Origin: Streptomyces minutiscleroticus
GTDB taxonomy: Bacteria > Actinomycetota > Actinomycetes > Streptomycetales > Streptomycetaceae
DNA: 64,000 nt
Reading direction: 5' to 3'
Assembly: GCF_014650875.1 (NCBI RefSeq)
Contig: NZ_BMVU01000031.1
Location: forward strand, 1-64,000
Of this stretch, positions 54,251 to 63,561 are shown piece after piece. The notes beneath the pieces were generated by a model that was not told the DNA's origin, made no database searches, and was given only the letters and a program-made list of their open reading frames with translations. A program made the translations under genes and the position numbers. Within the stretch, counting starts at the first letter, position 1, and each line of letters starts with the position of its first letter.

Positions 54251-54274
54251 CCCGCGGGACGGCCGTTCCGCGGG
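54251..54274. terminator. Hairpin between convergent peptidase genes
   Basis: A 24-base palindrome with a single G-U pair lies between the C39 gene (+) and the M1 gene (-) in a 55-base gap. It probably serves both. Confidence 0.6.
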
Positions 54275-54283
54275 AGCCGCCGG

Positions 54284-55822
54284 TCAGCCCCGCACCGGCG
54301 CGGTCCTCCAGTCGGGGTGGCCGGGCATCGGCGGCGTCCTCCCGCCGTACAGCCAGGGGCGCAGGAAGTCCGTGAGGTCCCGCCCGGCCACCCTCGACGC
54401 GAGCGCGACGTAGTCCCGGGTGCCCGCCGTCCGGCCCCGGTACTCGGTGACCCAGGCGCGCTCGACGCGGGCGAAGGCGTCCGCGCCGATCTCCTCGCGC
54501 AGCGCGTACAGCACGAGCGCGGAGCCGTCGTAGCGCATCGACCCGAAGAGCGCCGGCTCGGCCGGCTCGGCGGGCGCGCCCTGGGCCCGGCGCCACCGGT
54601 CGTGGTTCCCGTACGCCGTGCGCATCGCGGCCTCGAGTCCGCCGCCGCCGTGCTCCTCGGCGTACAGCCGGTCGTAGAAGCGGGCGTGCCCCTCGCTCAG
54701 CCACAGGTCCGACCAGGTCTCCAGGGCGACGCTGTCGCCCGTCCACTGGTGGGTCAGCTCGTGCACGAGGACGCGCTCGGCCGCGACCCGGTCGCCCAGC
54801 AGCACGGGCTTCGTCACCAGCGACAGCGTCTGCGTCTCCAGGGCCGCGCGGCGGTCGACGTCGCCGACGAGGACGCCGTAGCGCCGGAAGGGGTACGGGC
54901 CGAGCCGCCGCTCCAGCCACGTCAGGTGGGCGGACGTGAGCGCGCGGTACCGCTCCGTCGGCGCCGCGAGCGCGTCCGGCACGACGTCGCGCAGCGGCAG
55001 CCCGCCCGGGCCGGTGCGCTCGGCGAACGCGAACCGGCCGACCGCCAGCTGCACGAGCTGCGGCGCCACCGGCTGCTCGGAGTCGTACGTCCAGGTCACA
55101 CGGCCGTCCGGGTGCTCCGTGCGCGCGGTGAGGCGGCCGTTCGCCGCGGCCCGCAGGCCCGGCGGCGTGGTGACGCGGAACGTGAGCGGCGCGCGCCTGC
55201 TCGGGTGGTCGTTCGAGGGGAAGACGAGCCGGGCGCCGTTCGGCTGGGGGTGGAGCACCGTGCCGTCGGGCGTCGGTATCCAGCCGTAGTCCTTGACCGC
55301 GTCCCCGCGGTGCCGTGTCTGCGTCGGGTCGGCGGTGTACGCGACCTCCACGGTGAACGGCCTGCCCCGGGCGAGCGGCCCGCGCGGGGTCACCACGAGC
55401 TCGTCGCCCTCGCGCACGGCGGTCGCGGCCGTCCCGTCCACGGTCACCGAGCGCAGGGTGTTGCCCGCGAAGTCCAGGTTGAAGCGGGACAGCGGCTGGG
55501 TCGCGGTGGCCCGCACGGTCGCGGTCGCCGGGAACGGGGTGCGCGGCGCCCGCCAGTCGAAGTCCAGTGTGTAGTGGGTCACCTCGTACCCGCCGTTGCC
55601 GTCGAGCGGGAAGAGGGGGTCGCCGAGCCCGGCGGCGCCCGGTGAGGCGGCGGCCCTGGCGGGCGCGGTGCCGGTGGGCGCGGTGCCGCCGGCGGGTGCC
55701 GCCTGGACGGCGGCCCCGGTCAGGGCGGTCGTCGCGACGACCGCCGCCGTCGCCGCCGTGCGCCGTGCCCCGCGGCGGCGGGTCCCCGCCGTACTCGTCC
55801 GGATCGTGCGCAGCGTACGCAT
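54284..55822 (-). CDS. Secreted M1-family metallopeptidase
   Basis: 512 residues. An N-terminal signal (~20-42, Arg-rich then Ala/Val/Thr-rich) precedes an M1 domain. Zinc ligands are H354 and H358 in VHELTHQWTGD with E355 as the base, and E377 in LWLSEGH. The exopeptidase GAMEN-like motif is changed to AALETQTLS (326-334), so aminopeptidase specificity may differ. The ATG at 55822 has GAAGGG upstream. It faces the small SCO1431-type gene across 181 bases. Confidence 0.92.
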   Translation of the reverse strand: MRTLRTIRTSTAGTRRRGARRTAATAAVVATTALTGAAVQAAPAGGTAPTGTAPARAAASPGAAGLGDPLFPLDGNGGYEVTHYTLDFDWRAPRTPFPATATVRATATQPLSRFNLDFAGNTLRSVTVDGTAATAVREGDELVVTPRGPLARGRPFTVEVAYTADPTQTRHRGDAVKDYGWIPTPDGTVLHPQPNGARLVFPSNDHPSRRAPLTFRVTTPPGLRAAANGRLTARTEHPDGRVTWTYDSEQPVAPQLVQLAVGRFAFAERTGPGGLPLRDVVPDALAAPTERYRALTSAHLTWLERRLGPYPFRRYGVLVGDVDRRAALETQTLSLVTKPVLLGDRVAAERVLVHELTHQWTGDSVALETWSDLWLSEGHARFYDRLYAEEHGGGGLEAAMRTAYGNHDRWRRAQGAPAEPAEPALFGSMRYDGSALVLYALREEIGADAFARVERAWVTEYRGRTAGTRDYVALASRVAGRDLTDFLRPWLYGGRTPPMPGHPDWRTAPVRG

Positions 55823-55965
55823 CGCGAGCCCTTCGGTCGGACGGCTTCCGTCATGGAGTGAGACGTGGAGCACACGGCCGCCGTTCTGCGTGACCAAGCT
55901 CTCTACCGCGAAAGGCCGTTCGGGTGGCAAGGTGGTTCCCGACGGTGGGGGGAATCCACTGCACC

Positions 55966-56007
55966 ATGTGCACCTCGTGCACCACGACGACGAGTGAGAA
56001 GCCATGA
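55966..56007 (+). CDS. Possible 13-residue leader peptide
   Basis: ATG at 55966 reads MCTSCTTTTSEKP and stops at TGA (56005-56007), overlapping the next ATG by ATGA. A purine run GGGGGGAA lies 12 bases upstream. The peptide is dominated by Thr and Cys. The exact ATGA overlap suggests translational coupling to the small membrane protein. It is very short, so chance is a real alternative. Confidence 0.35.
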   Translation: MCTSCTTTTSEKP

Positions 56008-56150
56008 CCGCGACCTCTGCCGCCGCAGCAATCGTCCGCGCCCGCACCGGCGGCCCCGACGACGACGGCCCGAACCTGCTGGAGCACGCGGCGGGCTGGA
56101 CCCTCGTCGTGGTCCTGGCGATGCTCGTCACCCAGCTCGGCCTGATCTGA
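56004..56150 (+). CDS. SCO1431-family small membrane protein
   Basis: 48 residues: a hydrophilic Ala/Asp-rich start (GGPDDDGPNLLEHAAG) and one C-terminal transmembrane helix (GWTLVVVLAMLVTQLGLI). NCBI uses 'SCO1431 family membrane protein' for this sequence type. Start ATG with GAGTGAGAAG upstream. It lies between the divergent M1 peptidase and the TetR gene. Function unknown; size and shape suit a small partner or regulator of a membrane complex. Confidence 0.8.
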   Translation: MTATSAAAAIVRARTGGPDDDGPNLLEHAAGWTLVVVLAMLVTQLGLI

Positions 56151-56293
56151 CCGCTGCGGGCACGCGCCGTCCGGCGCGGCCAGGGCCCCGCCGTCCGGGA
56201 GCGGCGGCCGTCGAACCGGGTCGAACAGAGGGCGGACACGGGTCTGCCATACTGCCGACGACGACCACTCGGCTGCCGGAGGCCAGGCCCCGA

Positions 56294-56998
56294 TTGAACA
56301 TCAGTCAACAGCGCGGCGCCGACCGCCCGAGGGCGCGCGGCACCGAGCGCTCGCTGGCGCGTCGCGCTGAACTCATCGCCATCGGACGGACGTTGTTCGC
56401 CGACACGTCCTACGACGCGCTCTCGATGGACGACATCGCGAGACAGGCGCACGTCGCCAAGGGACTGATCTACTACTACTTCAAGTCCAAGCGCGGCTAC
56501 TACCTGGCGATCATCGAGGACGCGGTCGCGGACCTGCTGTCCCGCGCGGCCGGCGGCCTCGACCTGCCGCCCGAGGAGCGGGTGCACCGCACGGTCGACG
56601 GCTACCTGCGCTACGCGGAGCACCATCAGGCCGCGTACCGGACGATCGTCAGCGGCGGCGTCGGCTTCGACGCCGAGGTGCAGGCCATCCGCGACGGGGT
56701 GCGCGAGGCCATGATCGAGGCCATAGCCGAGGGCGCGTGGGGGACCGCGCGCCCGGACGCAGCCGCGGACGGGTCCGCCGGCGGCGGGCGGTCCCGCCTC
56801 GCGCCGCTGCCGCGGGTGGCGCTCCTCGGCTGGCTGTGCAGCGTGGAGGGGATCACCCTCGACTGGATCGGCCGGCCGGGCCTGACCCGCGACGTGATGT
56901 GCGAGCTGCTGGTCAAGATGCTGGGCGGCGCCCTGCGCGCGATCGAGGAGCTGGACCCCGCCTTCCCGGCGCCGCCGGCCGCACGGCGCGGCGCATAG
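56294..56998 (+). CDS. TetR-family transcriptional regulator
   Basis: 234 residues from TTG at 56294 with GGAGG eleven bases upstream; no ATG or GTG fits. A basic N-terminus precedes the TetR helix-turn-helix (SMDDIARQAHVAKGLIYYYF) and a C-terminal ligand domain with a Gly/Ala/Ser-rich insert near 155-170. The ligand is unknown. A -10-like CATACT at ~56248 would drive it. It could control the small membrane protein upstream or the acyl-CoA dehydrogenase 1.8 kb away. It converges with chiD. Confidence 0.88.
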   Translation: MNISQQRGADRPRARGTERSLARRAELIAIGRTLFADTSYDALSMDDIARQAHVAKGLIYYYFKSKRGYYLAIIEDAVADLLSRAAGGLDLPPEERVHRTVDGYLRYAEHHQAAYRTIVSGGVGFDAEVQAIRDGVREAMIEAIAEGAWGTARPDAAADGSAGGGRSRLAPLPRVALLGWLCSVEGITLDWIGRPGLTRDVMCELLVKMLGGALRAIEELDPAFPAPPAARRGA

Positions 56999-57130
56999 CC
57001 GGACCCGGACGGTCGCGGGCGGAGAGACGGGCCTGGACGTCGCGGGCGCATGACCGGCCCCGGCCCCGGACCCGTCGCGGGAGGGGAGCCGGACAGCCGC
57101 GGGCGGAGAGCCGGGCCGCCGGACCGTGAC

Positions 57131-57164
57131 GAGGGGCGGGGACCGCCGTCCGTCCCCGCCCCTC
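57131..57164. terminator. Terminator between tetR and chiD
   Basis: 13-bp perfect stem (57131-57143 with 57152-57164), 8-base loop, in the convergent 194-base gap. The preceding DNA has an imperfect direct repeat of GCGGGCGGAGAG (57016 and ~57097). Confidence 0.7.
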
Positions 57165-57192
57165 GCCGTTCGCGCGTACGCCCGTCCGTCGG

Positions 57193-58446
<1,254 letters not shown>

Positions 58447-58540
58447 CGGGTGTCTCCTCGTGGGGGGGAGAGGGGAGCGTGGGGGAGCGCCGGGACGCGC
58501 GGGACACCTCTTGGCGTGAACGCGTCGAGACGATGGAGGC

Positions 58541-58569
58541 ACCTTAAAAGGACTAGACCATTAGGTCAA
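58541..58569 (-). promoter_or_regulatory. chiD promoter with DasR-type element
   Basis: Leftward -35 TTGACC (58564-58569), 17-base spacer with TGGTCTAGTCC (58550-58560), -10 TAAGGT (58541-58546). The spacer element overlaps the polymerase contact region and resembles ACTGGTCTAGACCAGT of the GlcN-6P-responsive repressor DasR. The leader is about 88 bases. Confidence 0.8.
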
Positions 58570-58600
58570 TGGTTCGAGCCGCTCCCGATGTGGTGAAATG

Positions 58601-58644
58601 AACGCTCGTTAACCGGTGACGCGCCGCTCCGAATCGGGCATACT
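58601..58644 (+). promoter_or_regulatory. Candidate acyl-CoA dehydrogenase promoter and operator
   Basis: The palindrome AACGCTCGTT (58601-58610) has the AACG-N2-CGTT shape common to TetR-type regulators of acyl-CoA genes. A -10-like CATACT lies at 58639-58644, 137 bases before the gene. Confidence 0.4.
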
Positions 58645-58780
58645 CACAGCGCCACAGCCGCTGATCTGCGACTTCCGTGACCCGGGAGAAGATCGTCGGC
58701 CCGGATGGCAGGACCCGGCGTCGCGTCCCCAACCTCGGTCGCGGCTGCCGCAGTGCCCGTAAAGGGAGAGGAGCGTCGCC

Positions 58781-59956
58781 ATGCCCGACCACGCCCCGCA
58801 GCCGGTGGACCGTCAACTGCCCACGGACGAGGGCCGGGATCTGATCTCGCTCGTCCGCGACATCGCGCAGCGCGAGATCGCGCCGCGGGCGGCCGAGGAG
58901 GAGGACGCGGGCCGCTTCCCGCGCGAGGTCTTCACCCTGCTCTCCGAGACCGGACTGCTCGGTCTGCCCTACGACTCCGAGTACGGCGGCGGCGACCAGC
59001 CCTACGAGGTCTACCTCCAGGTCCTGGAGGAGCTCGCGGCGGCGCGCCTCACCGTCGGCCTCGGCGTGAGCGTCCACACCCTGGCCTGCCACGCCCTCGC
59101 GGACTTCGGGACCAAGGAGCAGAAGGTCGAGCACCTGCCCGCCATGCTCGGCGGCGGCCTCCTCGGGGCCTACTGCCTCTCCGAGCCCGCCTCCGGTTCC
59201 GACGCCGCGTCCCTGCGCACCAAGGCCGTGCGCGAGGACGACGGGAGCTGGTCGCTCACGGGCACCAAGGCCTGGATCACGCACGGGGGAGTGGCGGACT
59301 TCTGCACCGTGCTCGCGCGCAGCGGCGGCGAGGGGCCGCGCGGCATCACGGCGTTCCTGGTACCGGGCGACGCCGAGGGGCTGAGCGCCGCTGCGCCCGA
59401 GAAGAAGATGGGGATGAAGGGCTCGCCCACCGCACAAGTGCACTTCGACGGGGTGCGCGTGCCGGACGGCCGACGCCTCGGCGAGGAGGGGCAGGGCTTC
59501 GCGATCGCGCTGTCCGCGCTCGACTCCGGGCGGCTCGGCATCGCCGCCTGCGCCATCGGCCTGGCCCAGGCGGCGCTCGACGAGGCCGTCGCCTACGCCA
59601 CCGGGCGCTCCCAGTTCGGCCGGCCGATCTCCGACTTCCAGGGCCTGCGCTTCATGCTGGCGGACATGGCGACGCAGATCGAGGCGGGCCGGGCGCTGTA
59701 CCTCGCCGCCGCCCGGCTGCGCGACGCGGGACGGCGGTTCTCCCGGCAGGCCGCCATGGCCAAACTGCTGTGCACCGACACCGCGATGAAGGTCACCACC
59801 GACGCCGTCCAGGTGCTCGGCGGCTACGGCTACACGGCGGACTTCCCGGTCGAGCGGTACATGCGCGAGGCCAAGGTGCTGCAGATCGTCGAGGGCACCA
59901 ACCAGATCCAGCGCATGGTCATCGCGCGTCACCTCGTGGGTCCCGAGTCGCGCTGA
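58781..59956 (+). CDS. Acyl-CoA dehydrogenase
   Basis: 391 residues, three-domain flavoprotein. It has YCLSEPASGSDAASLRTKAV (FAD/substrate lid), WITHGGVADF, and the C-terminal EGTNQIQRM with the likely catalytic base E371. Chain-length preference is unknown; no partner electron-transfer flavoprotein gene is adjacent. GGAGAGGAG lies nine bases before the ATG. The 3' end overlaps a small leftward gene by 38 bases. Confidence 0.93.
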   Translation: MPDHAPQPVDRQLPTDEGRDLISLVRDIAQREIAPRAAEEEDAGRFPREVFTLLSETGLLGLPYDSEYGGGDQPYEVYLQVLEELAAARLTVGLGVSVHTLACHALADFGTKEQKVEHLPAMLGGGLLGAYCLSEPASGSDAASLRTKAVREDDGSWSLTGTKAWITHGGVADFCTVLARSGGEGPRGITAFLVPGDAEGLSAAAPEKKMGMKGSPTAQVHFDGVRVPDGRRLGEEGQGFAIALSALDSGRLGIAACAIGLAQAALDEAVAYATGRSQFGRPISDFQGLRFMLADMATQIEAGRALYLAAARLRDAGRRFSRQAAMAKLLCTDTAMKVTTDAVQVLGGYGYTADFPVERYMREAKVLQIVEGTNQIQRMVIARHLVGPESR

Positions 59957-60173
59957 CCCGGCCGGGGCCGTACAGCGCCGAGGGCGCCGCGAGCCGGGCC
60001 CACTCCGGGTCGTGCCGCCCGGGCAGGGTCCGGCCCCGGTCCGCCCAACTGCGCAGCAGGTCGCGGTAGATGGGCGGGTCCTGGATCTGCTGCGGACGGG
60101 AGGCCGGTTCTCCGGGCGGCGGCACCAGGCTCCGCCGCCGCCGTCCCGTACCCGCGGGATAGGTGGAGGTCAT
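59919..60173 (-). CDS. Small hypothetical protein
   Basis: 84 residues from ATG at 60173. A hydrophilic, basic N-terminus is followed by IYRDLLRSWADRGRTLPGRH and EWARLAAP, which has the look of a real amphipathic helical domain; the tail is less certain. I do not recognise the family. The 3' end lies inside the acyl-CoA dehydrogenase gene, which is unusual. SD weak. It is distinguished from the antisense shadow by the non-random helix segment only, so the call is tentative. Confidence 0.5.
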   Translation of the reverse strand: MTSTYPAGTGRRRRSLVPPPGEPASRPQQIQDPPIYRDLLRSWADRGRTLPGRHDPEWARLAAPSALYGPGRVSATRDPRGDAR

Positions 60174-60561
60174 GCCCGGCCAAACGGCCGCCCGGGCGCA
60201 CAGGTCACCGGGGCGCCCAATCGGCCGTGCGTTCACGACGGGCTCCGTACGGGGAATCCGGCCGGGTGACCCGTACGGCCGAGTCCCGGACGCCGTCAAC
60301 GCGCCACCGCGGCGGCACCCGGACGGACGGAAGGAGCCGCGGGTGCGCGAGGCGCGCCGCGCGAGGCGGCGTGGGACGGAAGCCGACGGGGCGGGGCCGA
60401 CGCGCCGTCGCGCGGTACCGGACGTCCGGCCGGGCGGTGTCGCGGGATCCGCGCCCCGGAGAGCCGGGCGGAACCGGTGGGACGGGAGGGGGCGCCACGG
60501 GCGCCGGGACGCCGTGGTGCGCAGGGAACCCGGCAGGTCCTGAGGGGCGGTGGCGCCCGTC
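60174..60561. other. Gene-free region
   Basis: 388 bases of GC-rich DNA between two leftward genes. Open frames in it give Arg/Pro/Ala-rich peptides with no family features. I see nothing in it. Confidence 0.5.
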
Positions 60562-61002
60562 TCAGGCGGCCTGGCGGCGCACGGCCGGCATCCGCCGCAG
60601 GGGGCGCGAGCCGGGACCGCCGACGTGGGAGAAGGGCTGCGTCCGCCAGTCGAGCCCCTGAGGGAGCGTCAGCAGCAGGGCGGTGTCCTGCTCCTGGACC
60701 TGGAGCGACTCGTCGGCGGGGCGGGCCTCCCCCGCCGTACGGCCCGTGCCGGCGCAGACCGTGAGCCCGAACGGGTTCCACGGCGAGGCGCACAGCGCGT
60801 GCTCGGGAAGCACCTCCTCGTCCGCCAGGAGCGCGATGGGCTGCGCGCAGTCCGGGCAGATCACGCGGTACATCTCGAAGGTGTCGTACGGGTCCGGCTC
60901 GTCGTCGGCGCCGTCGACGTCCGGTTCGACGTACTCCGGCACGGACGTGAGGACCGGCTGCTGGCGCTTGGGCGTGCGGCCGGAGCGCTTGGAATTCTGC
61001 AT
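60562..61002 (-). CDS. Hypothetical protein with zinc-ribbon-like cysteines
   Basis: 146 residues. A basic N-terminus (SKRSGRTPKRQQ) and an acidic stretch (PDVDGADDEPDPYD) precede a C-P-D-C pair, then ALCASPW and GLTVCAGTG: four cysteines that could hold zinc. No membrane helix. GGGGGAG lies seven bases before the ATG. The family is unknown to me. Its neighbour on the right is a divergent Lrp regulator across 266 bases. Confidence 0.7.
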   Translation of the reverse strand: MQNSKRSGRTPKRQQPVLTSVPEYVEPDVDGADDEPDPYDTFEMYRVICPDCAQPIALLADEEVLPEHALCASPWNPFGLTVCAGTGRTAGEARPADESLQVQEQDTALLLTLPQGLDWRTQPFSHVGGPGSRPLRRMPAVRRQAA

Positions 61003-61268
61003 TGGGATTCTCCCCCTCGGGTGGGCCGACAAGGCACTGCGGCCTCGACCACACCAAGCACTTCCCTCCCGGTCTCGGCACTAATCACGGGAACATCACG
61101 GAACCCGGCGGCGTACTGTGGCGTTCGTCACAGGTTCCGGACGGGTGCCCGGCGCGGCCGGTTTGTCCCCCGGGCGCCCCGCACTCTTCAGCCGGTCGCC
61201 GTACGAACCAGGCATGACCTGCGCCGCAGAGTATCCGCGGGGATCAAGCGCACTGTAGGTTCTGCGCC

Positions 61269-61709
61269 ATGGAGGAGCTGGACCGACAGATCGTGCAGCT
61301 GCTCGTCGCGGACGGGCGGATGAGCTACACCGACCTGGGCAAGGCCACGGGCCTGTCCACCTCGGCCGTGCACCAGCGGGTGCGCCGCCTCGAACAGCGC
61401 GGCGTCATCCGCGGATACGCCGCCGTGGTGGACCCGGAGGCCGTCGGGCTGCCGCTGACCGCCTTCATCTCGGTCAAACCCTTCGACCCCAGCGCCCCGG
61501 ACGACATCGCCGAACGGCTGGCCGGCGTACCGGAGATCGAGGCCTGCCACAGCGTCGCCGGCGACGAGAACTACATCCTCAAGGTCCGCGTCGCCACCCC
61601 GCACGAGCTGGAGGAGCTCCTCGCGCGCCTGCGCTCCCTCGCGGGCGTCTCGACCCGCACGACCGTCGTGCTCTCCACGCCGTACGAGGCCCGGCCGCCC
61701 CGGATCTGA
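61269..61709 (+). CDS. Lrp/AsnC-family transcriptional regulator
   Basis: 146 residues. N-terminal wHTH (MSYTDLGKATGLSTSAVHQR) and AsnC effector domain (EACHSVAGDENYILKVRV). It belongs to the short, single-domain-pair group like the first Lrp gene but differs in its HTH. ATG without a strong SD; the upstream region is divergent with the zinc-ribbon gene. A 32-base palindrome follows. Confidence 0.92.
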   Translation: MEELDRQIVQLLVADGRMSYTDLGKATGLSTSAVHQRVRRLEQRGVIRGYAAVVDPEAVGLPLTAFISVKPFDPSAPDDIAERLAGVPEIEACHSVAGDENYILKVRVATPHELEELLARLRSLAGVSTRTTVVLSTPYEARPPRI

Positions 61710-61848
61710 CCCCGGCGGACGGGCGGGTGGTCCGGACGGTCCCGGACGCGCCGGGCGGGCGGTTCCGGACACGCCCAGCGAGCCGCGGTGCCGTGCCGGT
61801 CCGGCCCCGGGAGCGCGTCCCGCCCGGTCCCGGGGACACGGATGCCCG

Positions 61849-61880
61849 GGCCGGCCGCGCGCACGTGCGCGCGGCCGGCC
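61849..61880 (+). terminator. Palindrome after the second Lrp gene
   Basis: A gap-free 32-base palindrome centred on CACGTG lies 140 bases after the Lrp stop and 65 bases before the amidohydrolase. It is likely a terminator; as perfect dyad DNA it could also be a protein-binding site. Confidence 0.6.
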
Positions 61881-61944
61881 GCGGTGGCGCGCCCACGGCG
61901 ACCCGGGCGCCGCGCCGCCGGGCCGAGGGGCGAGACTGTTCCCC

Positions 61945-63561
61945 ATGAGTGAGAGCACCGCCACCCCCCGCACCGTGCTGCTGCGCGGCGGGGAGGTCCA
62001 CAGCCCCGCCGACCCCTTCGCCACCGCGATGGTCGTGGAACGGGGACAGGTCGCCTGGGTCGGTTCCGAAGGGGCGGCCGACGCCTTCGCCGACGGCGTC
62101 GACGACGTCGTGGACCTCGACGGGGCGCTCGTCACCCCGGCGTTCACCGACGCCCACGTGCACACCACCTCCACCGGTCTGGCCCTCACCGGCCTCGACC
62201 TGTCCGCCGCGCCCTCGCTGGCGGCGGCCCTCGCCGCCCTCCGCGACTTCGCCGCCGCCCGCCCCGCCGACCGGGTCCTGCTCGGCCACGGCTGGGACGC
62301 CGCCCGCTGGCCCGAGGGCCGGCCGCCGACCCGCGCCGAACTCGACGAGGCCGCGGGGCGCAGGCCCCTGTACCTGTCGCGCATCGACGTCCACTCCGCG
62401 GTCGTCACCACCGCCCTGCTCGACCTCGTCCCGGGCGTCACGGACCTCGCCGGGTACGCGGACGGGCCGCTGACCCGCGACGCCCACCACGCCGTGCGCA
62501 CCGCCGCGTACGGGGCGGTCACGCCCGCCCAGCGGACCGAGGCGCAGCGCGCGGCCCTGCGCCACGCCGCCTCGCTCGGCATCGGCTCCGTCCACGAGTG
62601 CGGCGGCCCCGACATCTCCTCCGAGGACGACTTCACCGGCCTGCTGCGGCTGGCCGCCGAGGAGCCGGACCTGCCGCGCGTCGTCGGCTACTGGGCCGAG
62701 CGGGACGTCGACAAGGCCCGCGCCCTGGGCGCCGTCGGCGCCGCGGGCGACCTCTTCGTCGACGGCGCCCTCGGCTCGCACACCGCCTGCCTGCACGAGC
62801 CCTACGCCGACGCGGACCACGCCGGCACCGCCTACCTGGACGCCGCCGCGGTCGCCGAGCACGTGGCCGCCTGCACCGAGGCCGGACTCCAGGCCGGGTT
62901 CCACGCCATCGGTGACGCCGCCGTGACCGCCGTGGTCGACGGCGTGCGGGCCGCCGCCGAGAAGGTCGGCCCGGCCCGCGTCCGCGCCGCCCGGCACCGC
63001 GTCGAGCACGCCGAGATGCTCACCCCCGAGACCGTCGCGGGCTTCGCCGAGTTCGGGCTCACCGCCTCCGTGCAGCCCGCCTTCGACGCGCTGTGGGGCG
63101 GCGAGGACGGCATGTACGCCCGGCGCCTGGGCGCCGAACGCGCCCGTACGCTCAACCCGTTCGCGGCGCTGCTGCGGGCCGGCGTGCCGCTCGCCCTCGG
63201 CTCCGACGCCCCCGTGACCCCGCTCGACCCGTGGGGCACCGTCCGGGCCGCCGCCTTCCACCGCACCCCCGGGCACCGGGTGTCGGTGCGCGCCGCGTTC
63301 ACCGCCCACACGCGCGGCGGCTGGCGGGCGACCGGCCGGGACGACGCCGGCGTGCTGGTGCCGGGCGCGCCCGCGGACTACGCCGTGTGGCGCACCGACC
63401 GGCTCGTCGTGCAGGCCCCCGACGACCGGGTCGCGCGCTGGTCGACTGACCCCCGCTCCGGCACGCCCGGCCTGCCCGACCTCACCCCCGGCAACGCCCT
63501 GCCCGTCTGCCTGCGCACGGTCGTGGGCGGCCGCACGGTGTTCGTACGGCCGCAGGAGTGA
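61945..63561 (+). CDS. Amidohydrolase (YtcJ-like, Amidohydro_3 family)
   Basis: 538 residues. Metal-binding strand FTDAHVH has H71 and H73. HRVEHAEML and ALGSDAPVTPLDP supply further ligands. This layout fits the YtcJ-type amidohydrolases, whose substrates (N-substituted formamides, cyclic amides) are mostly unknown. ATG at 61945 has GAGGGGCGAG upstream. Same direction as the Lrp gene but separated by the palindrome. Intact. Confidence 0.88.
   Translation: MSESTATPRTVLLRGGEVHSPADPFATAMVVERGQVAWVGSEGAADAFADGVDDVVDLDGALVTPAFTDAHVHTTSTGLALTGLDLSAAPSLAAALAALRDFAAARPADRVLLGHGWDAARWPEGRPPTRAELDEAAGRRPLYLSRIDVHSAVVTTALLDLVPGVTDLAGYADGPLTRDAHHAVRTAAYGAVTPAQRTEAQRAALRHAASLGIGSVHECGGPDISSEDDFTGLLRLAAEEPDLPRVVGYWAERDVDKARALGAVGAAGDLFVDGALGSHTACLHEPYADADHAGTAYLDAAAVAEHVAACTEAGLQAGFHAIGDAAVTAVVDGVRAAAEKVGPARVRAARHRVEHAEMLTPETVAGFAEFGLTASVQPAFDALWGGEDGMYARRLGAERARTLNPFAALLRAGVPLALGSDAPVTPLDPWGTVRAAAFHRTPGHRVSVRAAFTAHTRGGWRATGRDDAGVLVPGAPADYAVWRTDRLVVQAPDDRVARWSTDPRSGTPGLPDLTPGNALPVCLRTVVGGRTVFVRPQE

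Noticed and set aside
56210..56293. Upstream ATG/GTG start for the TetR gene
   Set aside because: In-frame upstream codons give an Arg/Pro-rich extension without a ribosome-binding site; TTG at 56294 has GGAGG.
60174..60561. Open frames on both strands in the 388-base gap
   Set aside because: Arg/Pro-rich products with no recognisable domain or good start; typical non-coding GC-rich DNA.
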